A DNA stretch of 64,000 nucleotides from CAZKWG01 sp964615375 (GTDB lineage Bacteria > Myxococcota_A > UBA796 > CAZKWG01), in assembly GCA_964615375.1 (NCBI GenBank), contig CAZTOW010000043.1, positions 17,640-81,639 on the forward strand. Reading direction: 5' to 3'. Position 1 is the first letter of the stretch. Each line of letters begins with the position of its first letter. The position numbers and the translations under genes are program-made. The notes under the pieces are model-generated. The model made no database searches. It was not told the origin of the DNA and saw only the letters and a list, made by a program, of their open reading frames with translations. Of the stretch, positions 38,753-48,027 are shown one piece after another.

Positions 38753-39937
38753 ATGGACGAGCGGAAGCTGCGCGCGTGGTGGTGGGCCCGGCAGGGCCTG
38801 GACGGCTCGCTGGAGGGCGCCTCGGCCGCCGCGGCGCTGGAGCGGTCCGGCTGGATGCGCTCGGTGGGCGGGGCGGGGCCCTACCTGGGCCTCTTCGCTC
38901 GCGCCGGGCTCGGACGGGCGGCGGTGGACGAGGCCGCCTCCCGGCTGGAGATCCACGAGCTCCCCAGCGCCCGCGGCTGCACCTACGTCCTGCCGGCCCG
39001 GGACTTCGAGCTGGGGCTGCGCCTCGGCCAGCCCTTCGGCTCCGCCGCCGAGATCGCCACGGCGAAGAAGCACCTGGGGGTGACCGAAGAGGAGCTCGCC
39101 CGGCTCAACGCCGCGGTGCTCGCCGCGCTGGAGGGCGGGCCGCTGGACCCCCGGCAGCTCAAAGACGCGCTGGGCGACGCGGTGCGCGGCCTCGGGCCGG
39201 AGGGCAAGAAGCGCGGTCAGACCACCACCCTGCCGCTGGCGCTCGGCTGGCTCCAGTCCCAGGGGCAGATCCGCCGCGTGCCGCTGGACGGTCGGCTGGA
39301 CCGGCAGCGCTACGCCTACGCCCGCTGGTCCGAGGCGCTGCCCGCCCGTGACCCGCAGGACGACCTCCGGGACCTGGCGGGGCGCTACTTCGGCTGGGTG
39401 GGCACGGCGACGCTGGCGCAATTCCAGGCCTTCTCCGGCTTCGGGGCCAAGGCCGTGCGCGCGGCCCTGGAGTCCCTCGGCCTCGGGCCGCTCAGCCCTG
39501 GAGACCCGCGGCTGATCCTGCCCGAGGACCGCGCGGCGCTCGAGTCCTTCGCGGTCCCCGAGGCCCCGCGCCCGCGCTTCCTCTCCAACCTCGACGGCCT
39601 GCTGCTGCACCGGCGCGAGGTGGCGCCCCTGCTCGACCCGGCCGACCGCGAGCGCCCGATATGGACGGAGAAGGGCAGCCAGGCGGGGGGCGCGCTGGTG
39701 GACCTGTCCCACCAGGCCATCGTCGACCGCGGTCGCCTGATCGGGCTCTGGGACTACGACGGCCTGAGCGGCGAGCTGGTCTGGGCCACCTTCGACGCGC
39801 CCGACGCGGCGGTCCGCGCGGAGGCCGAGCGGGTCGAGGCCTGGATCCGGGTGGACCTGGGCGACGTGCGCTCCTTCAGCCTGGACAGCCCGGAGTCCCG
39901 CAAGCCCAGGCTGGACGCCATCCGCGCCCTGCGTTGA
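38753..39937 (+). CDS. Winged-helix DNA-binding protein of the AlkZ/YcaQ type
   Basis: 394 residues with GAGG ahead of the ATG. Length and layout follow the HTH_42 (AlkZ-like DNA glycosylase) superfamily. An N-terminal helical region starts RAWWWARQGLDG and is followed by a central winged-helix stretch with GWLQSQGQIRRVPLDG and QRYAYARW. The C-terminal sandwich includes FLSNLDGLLLHRREVAPLLD and GLIGLWDYDG-like strands ending in a short helix. Proteins of this type remove alkylated or cross-linked bases; the catalytic QxQ/QxD motif of AlkZ was not located with confidence, so activity is uncertain. Confidence 0.65.
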   Translation: MDERKLRAWWWARQGLDGSLEGASAAAALERSGWMRSVGGAGPYLGLFARAGLGRAAVDEAASRLEIHELPSARGCTYVLPARDFELGLRLGQPFGSAAEIATAKKHLGVTEEELARLNAAVLAALEGGPLDPRQLKDALGDAVRGLGPEGKKRGQTTTLPLALGWLQSQGQIRRVPLDGRLDRQRYAYARWSEALPARDPQDDLRDLAGRYFGWVGTATLAQFQAFSGFGAKAVRAALESLGLGPLSPGDPRLILPEDRAALESFAVPEAPRPRFLSNLDGLLLHRREVAPLLDPADRERPIWTEKGSQAGGALVDLSHQAIVDRGRLIGLWDYDGLSGELVWATFDAPDAAVRAEAERVEAWIRVDLGDVRSFSLDSPESRKPRLDAIRALR

Positions 39938-39958
39938 GGGGGCCTGTCGAGGCCCTCC

Positions 39959-41425
39959 TCAGCCGCCGACGTCGAACAGGTACACCGCGCCGGCGAAGCC
40001 GCCCCCCAGGCGGTCGTTGCGCGCGCCGACCACGAGCTCCGGCCCGCGGTCACCGCCCAGGTCCGCGGCGAGGTCCACGGCGCTGCCGAAGGCGTCCCCC
40101 TCGACGGCGCCGAGCGCGGCGCGGGCAGCGCTGGCCTCGACCACGCCGGGCTCGAAGGGGCCTGAGAACAGCCAGACCCCGCCGGTCTCCTCCCCTTCGC
40201 GCTCGGCCCAGGGGGCGCCGATGGCCAGGTCCACGGCGCCGTCCCCGTCCACGTCCATCGGCGAGGACAGGGCGTAGCCGAAGTTGTCCCCCTCGGCGAC
40301 GCCCTCGAAGCGGACGCGGCTGGCCTCGGCGACGGAGCCCAGGGGCACGGTCGGGCTCAACAGGTAGACCTGCCCCGCGCCGAGCGTGTCGGCGGAGACG
40401 AGCAGATCGTCGCGCCCGTCGCCGTCCGCATCGGGCACGCCACGCAGGGGGCTGCCCGTGTACGCGCCCTCGGCCTCGCCGTAGAGGGTGCTGTCCGCGT
40501 CCGACACCGACCAGTCGCCCTCGGGCACCGGGCCGAAGAACACAGCGACCTTCCCGGCGTTCAAGCCCATGGTCTGGTCGCCGCTGGCCCCCAGCGCGAG
40601 GTCAGCGAGGCCGTCGCCGTCCAGGTCGCGATCTCCGGACATGGCGTCCCCCACGAAGTCCCCGGAGCCGAAGGCCCCGTGCGGCGGCGGCGGCGGGCTG
40701 ACCGTCCCCCCCGTGTCGGCGCCCGTGTCCTCGGGCAGCGCGGAGCTGCCGAGCCCGGTGATCGTGGTGGCCGCGTCCGCGAGGCCGTAGCGCTCGCCGA
40801 GGATCGGGCCGGCGACGACGTAGACCCGCCCGCCGCCGCCCGCCGCCCCGTCGTAGCCTGAGGCGCCGATGAGCAGATCGACCTCGCCGTCCCCCGTGAG
40901 ATCGGCGGCGCTCTCCAGGGAGACCCCGGCGTAGTCGCCCGCCGTCTCGCCCAGCCACACGGCGTCGGCGGCGAGATCCAGGCGGGTCGAGCCCGGCGTC
41001 AGCGGGCCCGCCAGGAGGTAGACCTTGCCCGCGTTGGCGCCGACCTCGGAGCTGCCGATGGATCCGACCAGGACGTCCGCCAGGCCGTCGCCGCTGAGGT
41101 CCGGGGCCGCGGCCACGCCATAGCCGGCGTAGTCCGTGTCCAGCTCGCCCGTCAGGCAGGCGGCCTCGCGCGCGTCCAGGGCCGCCGTCTCCACCGTGAG
41201 TGGACCGAACAGGGCGCACACCCGGTTGCCCAGGTAGGCGGCCACCAGCAGGTCCCCGTCCCCGTCCCCGTCGAGATCGCCCGCGGCCCGCGCCGCGTTG
41301 CCCAGCGCGTCGGCCGGCGCGCCGAGGACGCTGGCCCAGGCGACGAGCCCGGTCGATGGGGCCGTGTCGTCCACCGGCTCGGACGGGCCCTTGTCCCCCA
41401 CGCATGCCAGGAGCAGGGCCAGCAT
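39959..41425 (-). CDS. FG-GAP repeat (integrin-alpha-like propeller) lipoprotein
   Basis: 488 residues from ATG 41425. LLLAC is a lipobox with Cys8. Six or seven blades repeat the FG-GAP pattern: AAGDLDGDGDGDLLVAA, APDLSGDGLADVLVGS, AADLTGDGEVDLLIGA, DRDLDGDGLADLALGA, VPDADGDGRDDLLVSA and DVDGDGAVDLAIGAPWA, each with Asp-rich calcium-binding loops. A Pro-rich insert (SPPPPPPHG) splits the blades. Its ATG overlaps the stop of the upstream lipoprotein (TGATG), giving a coupled pair. Surface adhesin-type role is inferred. Confidence 0.8.
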   Translation of the reverse strand: MLALLLACVGDKGPSEPVDDTAPSTGLVAWASVLGAPADALGNAARAAGDLDGDGDGDLLVAAYLGNRVCALFGPLTVETAALDAREAACLTGELDTDYAGYGVAAAPDLSGDGLADVLVGSIGSSEVGANAGKVYLLAGPLTPGSTRLDLAADAVWLGETAGDYAGVSLESAADLTGDGEVDLLIGASGYDGAAGGGGRVYVVAGPILGERYGLADAATTITGLGSSALPEDTGADTGGTVSPPPPPHGAFGSGDFVGDAMSGDRDLDGDGLADLALGASGDQTMGLNAGKVAVFFGPVPEGDWSVSDADSTLYGEAEGAYTGSPLRGVPDADGDGRDDLLVSADTLGAGQVYLLSPTVPLGSVAEASRVRFEGVAEGDNFGYALSSPMDVDGDGAVDLAIGAPWAEREGEETGGVWLFSGPFEPGVVEASAARAALGAVEGDAFGSAVDLAADLGGDRGPELVVGARNDRLGGGFAGAVYLFDVGG

Positions 41426-42522
41426 CAGGGGTCGATCCGGTACACGCCGGAGCCGTTGTCGATGACCCACAGCGCGCCGTCCGGCCCGATCTCGACGCCA
41501 TACAGCCGCTCGGGGCCGAAGCCCGTGTCGAGCTGGCGCAGGATGTTGCCCTCCAGGTCCAGCTCGTACAGCATCCCCGTGCCCCACTCGCCCACGATCA
41601 GGCGGTCCTCCCACATCGCCAGCGGGCCGGGCCGGTCGAGGCCCGAGATGAGCACGCCCCAGTCGGCGCCCTCCCACTCCTCGTGGACCACGCCGGGGTC
41701 GTTGGCCCGCAGCTTGTCCCCTGCCTGCCCCGAGTCGATGTCCAGCCAGAGCACCCGCCCGTCGCCCGTGTCCGCGGCGTACAGGACGCGCGCCTCGCGG
41801 TCGATGACGAGGTGACCGGGCGCCTCCTCCACCCGGGTCATGACGGGCTCGACGAAGCGCGCCACGATGCCGTCGTAGTGCTCGTCCATGCCGATGCCGT
41901 GGTCCCGCTGGAAGTCGTGGCGCACCAGCGCGCTGTTCTCGCCGTCGAAGACCCAGTAGATGTTCTCGTCCTCCCAGGCGATGCCGACGCAGTACGGGCT
42001 CTCGTGCGACATGTCCAGGTGGCTGCCCAGCCCGATGGGGTTCTCCACCCCGAACACGTTGAGATCCGTGGACCACAGGACCGGGCCCATGTACCCGTTG
42101 CCGCGCGTGCGATCGTTGTAGGTGTTGTTCGACTCGCCGCAGCTCCCGAACTGCACCCCGTCGTCGAAGGAGAGCGCGGCCGTCTCCTCCATGAAGTGCG
42201 AGGCGTAACCGTCCTTCAGGCGGTCATGGCTCTGCTCCTCCGTGCCGGGGTCGAAGATGACGAAGGTGCGATCATCGTCCCGATTGGCGACCCAGAGGTT
42301 GCCGCTGGCGTCGAAGCCGAGGTCGCGCGGGTCGTCCAGGTCGTCGTCCGGCCCGAGGACGAAGGTCCAGCCGACGGACCCGGGCGTGCCGTCCCCCGTG
42401 CCGATGGGGGACCAGGGCGGCGCGGCGCTGTCGCCGGTGTCCGCGGTGTCGGCGGCCTCTTTGTCGGCAGTGGGTCCGGTACAGGCGGCGACCAGGAGGA
42501 GCAGGGCTCGACAGGGGAACAT
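41425..42522 (-). CDS. NHL/SMP-30-like propeller lipoprotein
   Basis: 365 residues from ATG 42522, with GGAG upstream. LLLLVAAC is a lipobox with Cys14, followed by an Asp/Thr-rich linker (DTADTGDSAAPP). Repeats such as PRDLGFDASGNLWVANRDDD, APGHLVIDREARVLYAADTGDGRV and LYGVEIGPDGALWVIDNGSGV form a propeller of NHL type. Translationally coupled to the FG-GAP lipoprotein downstream. No enzymatic residues identified. Confidence 0.75.
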   Translation of the reverse strand: MFPCRALLLLVAACTGPTADKEAADTADTGDSAAPPWSPIGTGDGTPGSVGWTFVLGPDDDLDDPRDLGFDASGNLWVANRDDDRTFVIFDPGTEEQSHDRLKDGYASHFMEETAALSFDDGVQFGSCGESNNTYNDRTRGNGYMGPVLWSTDLNVFGVENPIGLGSHLDMSHESPYCVGIAWEDENIYWVFDGENSALVRHDFQRDHGIGMDEHYDGIVARFVEPVMTRVEEAPGHLVIDREARVLYAADTGDGRVLWLDIDSGQAGDKLRANDPGVVHEEWEGADWGVLISGLDRPGPLAMWEDRLIVGEWGTGMLYELDLEGNILRQLDTGFGPERLYGVEIGPDGALWVIDNGSGVYRIDP

Positions 42523-42693
42523 GGGGACTCCGTGGGCAGGTTGGGGCTGGGGGCGTGGTCGCATGCGCGACGGCGGCGTCGTGTGGGACGGGTGGACGGG
42601 ACGTCGAGAGGCGACTCGACGCGAGCGCCGCTCGGTGGGAGCGCTCACGCGGCGCTCGAGCAGAGACCGACCAGGGCGCCGGCGGCGCCCGCC

Positions 42694-43071
42694 TCACACG
42701 GTGGCGTTCGGAGGCGGCGTGGGGGGAGCAGCGGCCCAGATCAGGGGGGCCAGCGGCTCCGTCGGCCGCGGGTGGTCGGTGGCCGCGTCCGAGACGGCTC
42801 GGCCCGGGATCGCCCAGGGCAGGCCCTCCAGGAAGCAGGGTTGCTCCACCATCAGGCTGATCGCCGTCACGGACGAGCTGGGGTGACACCCGCAGGCGTG
42901 CTGCGCGGTCCCGCAGCCTCGCTCCACGCGATCCGAGGCCCCCTCGACCGCATGCGTCGTCGCCCCAGGGTGGGCGAAGGAGGCCGCCTGCTCGACCAGC
43001 GCGGACAGGCCGGGGACGAGCCCGAGCGCGAGCACGAGGACGAGCAGGGTCTGGAGCGCGCGCCGGATCAC
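42694..43071 (-). CDS. Small exported Cys-containing hypothetical protein
   Basis: 125 residues if started at GTG 43071, which overlaps the stop of the ATP-grasp gene (GTGA). The N-terminus RRALQTLLVLVLALGLVPGL is a signal peptide or anchor. The mature part has RGCGTAQHACGCHP, a Cys/His cluster that could bind metal, and a Pro-rich end. Coupling to the ATP-grasp gene raises the possibility that it is that enzyme's peptide substrate or partner; this is inference only. Confidence 0.5.
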   Translation of the reverse strand: MIRRALQTLLVLVLALGLVPGLSALVEQAASFAHPGATTHAVEGASDRVERGCGTAQHACGCHPSSSVTAISLMVEQPCFLEGLPWAIPGRAVSDAATDHPRPTEPLAPLIWAAAPPTPPPNATV

Positions 43072-44024
43072 GGATCGGGCATAGTCCAAGGGGCGGCGGG
43101 GCGCAACCCGCGCTCCGTCAGCCTTCGCTCACACAAGGCGGCGATAGCGCCCATGCCGTCGAGCCCGTGCGCGCGCTCGACGTCGCCGTTGAAGTTGGTG
43201 TTCATGTTGATGTCATAGGTGAAGCGCCGGCCCTCCGCGTCCTCCACGAACTCGATGCCCGCGACGTCGATACGCTGGTCCTGGCAGAAGCGCAGGTAGG
43301 CCTGCACCAGCGGGTCCTCTGCCGTCAGCGGAGAGAGCGAGAACTTCGAGGTCTCGCCGACGGGGCAGAAGGCGTCGTCGATCTGGCAGGCGTCGGCCGG
43401 GCAGAGCAGGAAGCCGCCCTCCGTGCTCGCGCGGATCGCGTAGAGGAAGCGGCCGTCCACGATCTCCACCCGGGTGATGAAGGGCTCGGCCGGCGCGATG
43501 TAGGCCTGGAGCAGGCTGACGGCGTCGAAGGCGGGCTCGAAGTCGGGCCCGTCGATGTAGCGGTCGAAGGCGTCGAGATCGTTGAACAGGCGCACCCCCA
43601 GGCCCTTTCCGCCCTGGTTGTGCTTGATCAGGAAGGGGAGCTGCATCTGGCGGGCGGCGTCCCGGAGCCCGGCGGTGCCGACCACCACCCGGGTCCGGGG
43701 GGACTGGATCCCCGCTCGGGCGAGCGCGGAGAGCTGGCGGACCTTGCTGACCTCCAGGGCGAAGGCCGCGCTCCCGTTGATCACAGGGCGATCCCACCGC
43801 TCCAGCACGGCCAGCAGCTCGCGGACCTGGTGGACGCCGTCGCCGTTGCCGCGGGTCTGCGCGGAGGGGCTCATGCGGTTCAGCCACACGCCCTCGGCGG
43901 GTGGATCATGGAGGTCGAAGCTGCCTCCGTCACAGAGGTGCTCTGTCCAGGGGAGGCCGCGGGCCTCCAGGGCGCGACGGAGGGGAGGGAGCCAGTCGTG
44001 GTTCTCGTAGAGGATGTGAATCAT
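43068..44024 (-). CDS. RimK-type ATP-grasp protein
   Basis: 318 residues. ATP-grasp features are KVRQLSALARAGIQSPRTRVVVG, the Lys-containing strand LPFLIKHNQGGKGLGVRLF, the adenine-side segment LQAYIAPAEPFITRVEIVDGRFLYAIR and the metal-binding end GIEFVEDAEGRRFTYDINMNTNFN. These resemble RimK/glutathione-synthase-like carboxylate-amine ligases. Substrate is not indicated. The neighbour downstream is a small Cys-rich exported peptide with overlapping start. Confidence 0.78.
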   Translation of the reverse strand: MIHILYENHDWLPPLRRALEARGLPWTEHLCDGGSFDLHDPPAEGVWLNRMSPSAQTRGNGDGVHQVRELLAVLERWDRPVINGSAAFALEVSKVRQLSALARAGIQSPRTRVVVGTAGLRDAARQMQLPFLIKHNQGGKGLGVRLFNDLDAFDRYIDGPDFEPAFDAVSLLQAYIAPAEPFITRVEIVDGRFLYAIRASTEGGFLLCPADACQIDDAFCPVGETSKFSLSPLTAEDPLVQAYLRFCQDQRIDVAGIEFVEDAEGRRFTYDINMNTNFNGDVERAHGLDGMGAIAALCERRLTERGLRPAAPWTMPDP

Positions 44025-44110
44025 CCCGGCGGGCTATCGCGACCGGAACCTCGGGCAAGAGAGGTGGCGCTCCGACGTCCCAGAGCGCGTCGATCTTGAC
44101 GGATCCCATT

Positions 44111-44130
44111 ATATGCATATATGTGCATAT
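44111..44130. promoter_or_regulatory. Perfect palindrome, probable ArsR-family operator
   Basis: ATATGCA-N6-TGCATAT with 7-bp arms, in an AT-rich block 22 bases before the start of the desaturase gene. The operon ends with an ArsR-family gene, so autoregulation at this site is the simplest reading. Confidence 0.6.
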
Positions 44131-44151
44131 ATACACTCACGGAGCTCCCCC

Positions 44152-45012
44152 ATGCGCCGCCTGCTCTACGCCCTGCTCCTCCTCGTCACCGTCGGACTCG
44201 CCCTGAGCGCCTCCACCCTGGGCCTCTCCCCCGGCCCCGCGCTCACGCTCGCGCTGCTGACCTTGTTCGGCGTGATCCTCGGCCTGGAGCGCCTGATCCC
44301 GCACGCGCCCGACTGGAACCGCTCGGAGGAGGCCGGGCTGGACGCGGTCCACACGCTGGCGGCCCTGGGCACGGATCGGCTGGTGCGGCTGCCCTTCGAG
44401 GTGGGGATCGTGGCGCTGGCGGGGGCTGGCGCGCTGTCCGCGCTGCCGCTGGGGGCGCAGGTCCTGGTCCTGCTGCTGGTGCCCGACGCGCTGAAGTACG
44501 CGATCCACCTGCTGTCTCACCGCTGGGACCCGCTGTGGGGCGTGCATGCGGTCCACCACCAGCCCGGGCGCGTGGTGCTGCTGAACGGCCTGCGCATGCA
44601 CCCGCTGAACGTGGCCTGGAACGTCGCCCCCGACGCGGCCCTGGTCCTGCTGGCGGGGCCCTCGCCCACGGCGGCGCTGGTGGCGGGCGCCCTCCGCGGG
44701 GCGGTGGCCCTGCTGCAGCACGCGAACGTGGCCCTGGACAGCGGCTGGCTCTCCCCCTGGCTCAGCACGCCCGAGGCGCACCGCTGGCACCACGTCCGCG
44801 ACCGGGCGGCCTCCGACGTCAACTTCGGCGCCACCTCGCTGATCTGGGACCGCCTTTTCGGCACCTTCCGCGCGCCCGAGCCCGCCCCCCTGGACGTGGG
44901 CATCGACGAGGCGCTCCCGCGGAGCTATGCGGGGCAGATGCTGTGGCCGCTCTGCCGCGACCGACTTCGGACCACCTGCCTCACGGCGCGGGCGCGGGCA
45001 TGGCTGGCCTGA
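44152..45012 (+). CDS. Sterol desaturase / fatty acid hydroxylase superfamily protein
   Basis: 286 residues from ATG 44152 with GGAG upstream. Several membrane helices (LLYALLLLVTVGLALSAS, LTLALLTLFGVILGLERL, LGAQVLVLLLVPDALKY). The diiron His clusters are in order: HLLSHRWDPLW, VHAVHHQPGR and, near the end, EAHRWHHVRD. These match the FA_hydroxylase superfamily, integral membrane di-iron oxygenases. Substrate (lipid or hopanoid) unknown. It overlaps the ArsR gene by 13 bases, so the two form an operon. Confidence 0.82.
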   Translation: MRRLLYALLLLVTVGLALSASTLGLSPGPALTLALLTLFGVILGLERLIPHAPDWNRSEEAGLDAVHTLAALGTDRLVRLPFEVGIVALAGAGALSALPLGAQVLVLLLVPDALKYAIHLLSHRWDPLWGVHAVHHQPGRVVLLNGLRMHPLNVAWNVAPDAALVLLAGPSPTAALVAGALRGAVALLQHANVALDSGWLSPWLSTPEAHRWHHVRDRAASDVNFGATSLIWDRLFGTFRAPEPAPLDVGIDEALPRSYAGQMLWPLCRDRLRTTCLTARARAWLA

Positions 45013-45356
45013 GCCTCCCGCAGGTCCCGGCCGCGGTCCCCTCCCCGCTGGACGGGCTGCCGCTGGCCCTGCTGCGCGCGCTGGCGGAGCCCACCCGGCT
45101 GGAGCTGGTGCTGGCCCTGGCGGCCTCGGGCGAGCGGGACATCGAGGCCATCGCCGCCGAGTTTCCCCAGGATCGCTCGGTGATCTCGCGCCACCTCGCC
45201 GCCCTGCACGCGGCGGGGGCGCTGCGCCGGCGACAGGAGGGGCGCCGGGTCCTCTACCAGCTCGACGGCCCGGCCCTGCTCAGCTCGCTGGACGCCCTCA
45301 CCGGCCTGCTCCGCGCCTCCATGGCGGGCTGCTGCGGGCCGGAGCAGGCGCGCTGA
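45000..45356 (+). CDS. ArsR-family transcriptional regulator
   Basis: 118 residues. The winged helix is typical: LLRALAEPTRLELVLALAASGERDIEAIA, the recognition helix QDRSVISRHLAALHAAGAL, and the wing RRQEGRRVLYQL. The C-terminal GCCGPEQAR has a Cys pair that could sense metal or redox. The start overlaps the desaturase gene. It probably represses its own operon at the palindrome at 44111. Confidence 0.82.
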   Translation: MAGLSLPQVPAAVPSPLDGLPLALLRALAEPTRLELVLALAASGERDIEAIAAEFPQDRSVISRHLAALHAAGALRRRQEGRRVLYQLDGPALLSSLDALTGLLRASMAGCCGPEQAR

Positions 45357-45366
45357 GGCTCCCGCC

Positions 45367-46641
45367 TCAGCCCAGGGTGACGCCGTCCGCGGACATGCGG
45401 GCCGGGTCGGCCGGGCCGGGCACGGTGCCCGGCGGGTGCTCGTACCAGCCCTGGGGGTCGGCGCTGGCGGGGTCGTCGCGCACTTTGAGGATCGTGAACA
45501 TCCCGCCCATGTCGATGTAGGAGAAGGGCCCGGCGCCGCCCTTCATGGGCAGGCTGTTGGGCGGGATGGGCATCTCCATCTCCCCCATGCCGCCGCCGCC
45601 GGTGGTGCCCATGCTCATGTAGGCCGGGAGGATGCGGCTCATGCGGCGATCGACCTGCGAGAGGTCCGCGCCCAGCACGTTGGGCAGCCCGTGGCCCATC
45701 TGGGTCATGACGTGGTGGGTCATGTGGCAGTGGACGCCCCAGTCGCCGGGCTCCTCGGGCGTGAACTCGATGACCCGGGTGGCGCCGGTGGGCACCAGCA
45801 CGGTGGTCTCGGGGAGCTGCGCAGAGGGCGGGACGAGGCCGCCGTCGGTGGCGGTCACCTGGAAGCGGAGCCCGTGCAGGTGGATGGGGTGGTGGTCCAT
45901 GGGGCTCAGGTTGCCGAGCCGGATGCGCACCCGCTCGCCCGTGCCCACCAGCAGGGGCTCGGTGGCGGGGAAGGCCTTGCCGTTGAAGGTCAGCACGTTG
46001 AAGTCCGACATCTCGCCGGGGTCCGGGCGCGAGGCCCCGACCGGGATCCGCCAGGTGTGGGTCATGAGCGCGAAGTCGTGATCCACCGTGGCCTGGGGTC
46101 GCCGGGGGTGGACGACGAACATGCCCATCAGCCCCAGCGCGATCTGCGTCATCTCGTCGTAGTGCGAGTGGTACATGAAGGTGCCGGGGTCTCGGAGCGT
46201 GAACTCGTAGACCCAGGTCTGGCCGGGCGGGATGGGCCGCTGGGTGAGGCCCGCGACGCCGTCCATCCCGTTGGGCAGGACCAGCCCATGCCAGTGGACG
46301 GTGGTGGGCTCCGGCAGGCGGTTGGTGACGTAGAGGCGGAGGCGGTCGCCCTCGACGGCCTCGATGGTGGGGCCGGGGGTGCCGCCGTTGTAGCCCCAGG
46401 CCCGCGCGCGGAGCCCGGGGGCGAGCTCATGATCGAGCTCCTCGGCGACGAGGTGGCCCACCTTCACGCCGCCGACGAGCCGGAGGGGGAGGCTGCTCCC
46501 GTTGGGCGTGACGACGCCGCGCTGGCCGCCGGGGGCGACGACCGGGCGCGGGGCCGACGCCGCCTGGGCGGTGGCCGGGGTGGTGAGGGCGGCGCTGGCG
46601 GCGACGACGCCGCTCCAGGTGAGGAACTGTCTGCGGTCCAT
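45367..46641 (-). CDS. Multicopper oxidase (CuoB/CopA-type), Tat-exported
   Basis: 424 residues. ATG 46641 overlaps the stop of the TolC-like gene. The N-terminus DRRQFLTWSGVVAASAA is a twin-arginine-like signal (RRQFL). Copper sites are complete: HWHG, YHSHYDEM, HPIHLHG and GVHCHMTHHVMTQMGHG, the last giving the T1 Cys and axial Met. Met-rich stretches (YMSMGTT, GMGEMEMPIPPNSLPMKGG) suit copper binding. It would oxidise Cu(I) in the periplasm. It lies in a copper cluster with a CorE-like sigma factor and CopA. Confidence 0.9.
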   Translation of the reverse strand: MDRRQFLTWSGVVAASAALTTPATAQAASAPRPVVAPGGQRGVVTPNGSSLPLRLVGGVKVGHLVAEELDHELAPGLRARAWGYNGGTPGPTIEAVEGDRLRLYVTNRLPEPTTVHWHGLVLPNGMDGVAGLTQRPIPPGQTWVYEFTLRDPGTFMYHSHYDEMTQIALGLMGMFVVHPRRPQATVDHDFALMTHTWRIPVGASRPDPGEMSDFNVLTFNGKAFPATEPLLVGTGERVRIRLGNLSPMDHHPIHLHGLRFQVTATDGGLVPPSAQLPETTVLVPTGATRVIEFTPEEPGDWGVHCHMTHHVMTQMGHGLPNVLGADLSQVDRRMSRILPAYMSMGTTGGGGMGEMEMPIPPNSLPMKGGAGPFSYIDMGGMFTILKVRDDPASADPQGWYEHPPGTVPGPADPARMSADGVTLG

Positions 46642-47984
46642 CAGTGAGCTCCCGTGCGATTCTGCGTGTTCTCGGTGGGGCGGGCGGCGCGCGGGGGCTC
46701 CACGCGCGCGCCCAGGAGCAGCGCCTCCAGGGCGGCCTCGGTCGTCCAGGCCTCGCGGCGGAGCTCGGCGAGCTGGGCCTCGGTCGCCACGCGGGCGCGC
46801 CAGGCGGCGAGGAGCTCGTCGAGGCCGAGCTGCATCGCGTTGTAGTGGAGCAGCGTCTCCTGCAGCGCCCGCTCGCGGGCGGGGAGGAGCACCTCCTCGA
46901 CGTGGTCCGCGCTCAGGCGCAGGGAGGCGAGGCGGGCGGACAGCTCGCGGGCGGAGGCGCGGAGCTCGCGCTCGGCGGCCTGGCGCGCGGCCCTCAGGCG
47001 GTCGATCTCGGCGCTCGCCCGCAGGGTCTCGCCGCGCCCGTAGGCGAAGAGCGGGGCCGTGAGCTCGAGGCCCACCCGGGTCTCCCAACCCTCGGTCTGC
47101 CGCTCGGAGGCCAGCCTGAGGCCGAGCTCCGGGGCCAGGCCCTCGACCCGGGCGGCGGTCCGGGCGCGCTCGGCGGAGAGGATCGCGGCGTCGAGGGCGC
47201 GCAGCGCGAGGCTGGCGGAGACGGCGCGCCCCTCCAGATCCTCGGGGAGGGCCAGGGTCGCCTCCGTGGAGAACGGCGCGAGATCGCCGGGATCGCGCCC
47301 GAGGAGGCGGGCGAGGCGCTCGCGGGTCCCGACCAGCTCCCGCTCCAGCGCGGCGGCGCGGATCCGGGCCTCCTCATAGGCGATCTCGTCGTTGATGAGG
47401 TCCAGGGTCGGCGCGTTGCCGGCGGCCGTGATCGCGCGCTGGGCGTCCCTGCCGGCGGCGAGGGCGTCCAGGCCGCGCAGCGCCGCGCCCCAGGAGGCCA
47501 GCGCCGCCTGGTGCTCGAAGAAGGCGGCCTTCGCCTCGTAGGCGACGCGGATCCGGGCCTCCTCGAGCTGGAGCCGGGCCAGCTCGACCCCGGGGCGCGC
47601 GGCGGCGGCGGCGAGGCGACCGTGCAGCAGCTCGCTCAGCTCCAGGCCCAGCTCCACGTCGGGCGAGGCGCGGTCGATCCGCCCCTCGTCGAGCTCCCAC
47701 AGTCCGAGCTCCAGGTGCGGGTTGGGGAGGGCGCGGGCCGACCTCAGCTCCGCCCGGGCCGCGTCCACCTCGGCCTCCAGGGCCCGCAGCTCGGGGCTGC
47801 TGGCCAGCGCGAGCGACACAACCTCCTCCAGCCCGAGCGCGCCGGGCGCCTGGGGACCCAGCGCCTCCCAGCCCGTGATCGGCTCTCCGGGGAGCGGTGG
47901 ATCCTCCGTCAGGACCCGCGAGGCCGGACCAGCGGCGGCCGAGAGCGGCAGGAGGAAGGCGAGGAGCAGGGCGGTTGCGCGCAT
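46641..47984 (-). CDS. TolC-family outer membrane efflux protein
   Basis: 447 residues with a signal peptide (ALLLAFLLPLSAAAG) and AGGAGA before the ATG. Two OEP repeats with long coiled-coil helices rich in Ala, Arg, Glu (LEEVVSLALASSPELRALEAEV; ETLLHYNAMQLGLDELLAAW) are typical of CusC/CzcC-like channels. It leads the operon with the multicopper oxidase. The partner RND pump is not in the window, so the channel may act in copper export with a distant pump or serve the oxidase. Confidence 0.82.
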   Translation of the reverse strand: MRATALLLAFLLPLSAAAGPASRVLTEDPPLPGEPITGWEALGPQAPGALGLEEVVSLALASSPELRALEAEVDAARAELRSARALPNPHLELGLWELDEGRIDRASPDVELGLELSELLHGRLAAAAARPGVELARLQLEEARIRVAYEAKAAFFEHQAALASWGAALRGLDALAAGRDAQRAITAAGNAPTLDLINDEIAYEEARIRAAALERELVGTRERLARLLGRDPGDLAPFSTEATLALPEDLEGRAVSASLALRALDAAILSAERARTAARVEGLAPELGLRLASERQTEGWETRVGLELTAPLFAYGRGETLRASAEIDRLRAARQAAERELRASARELSARLASLRLSADHVEEVLLPARERALQETLLHYNAMQLGLDELLAAWRARVATEAQLAELRREAWTTEAALEALLLGARVEPPRAARPTENTQNRTGAH

Positions 47985-48027
47985 CGGTGCGTCTCCTTTG
48001 CCCAGGCTGACGCGCGCCCCCCGAGGC

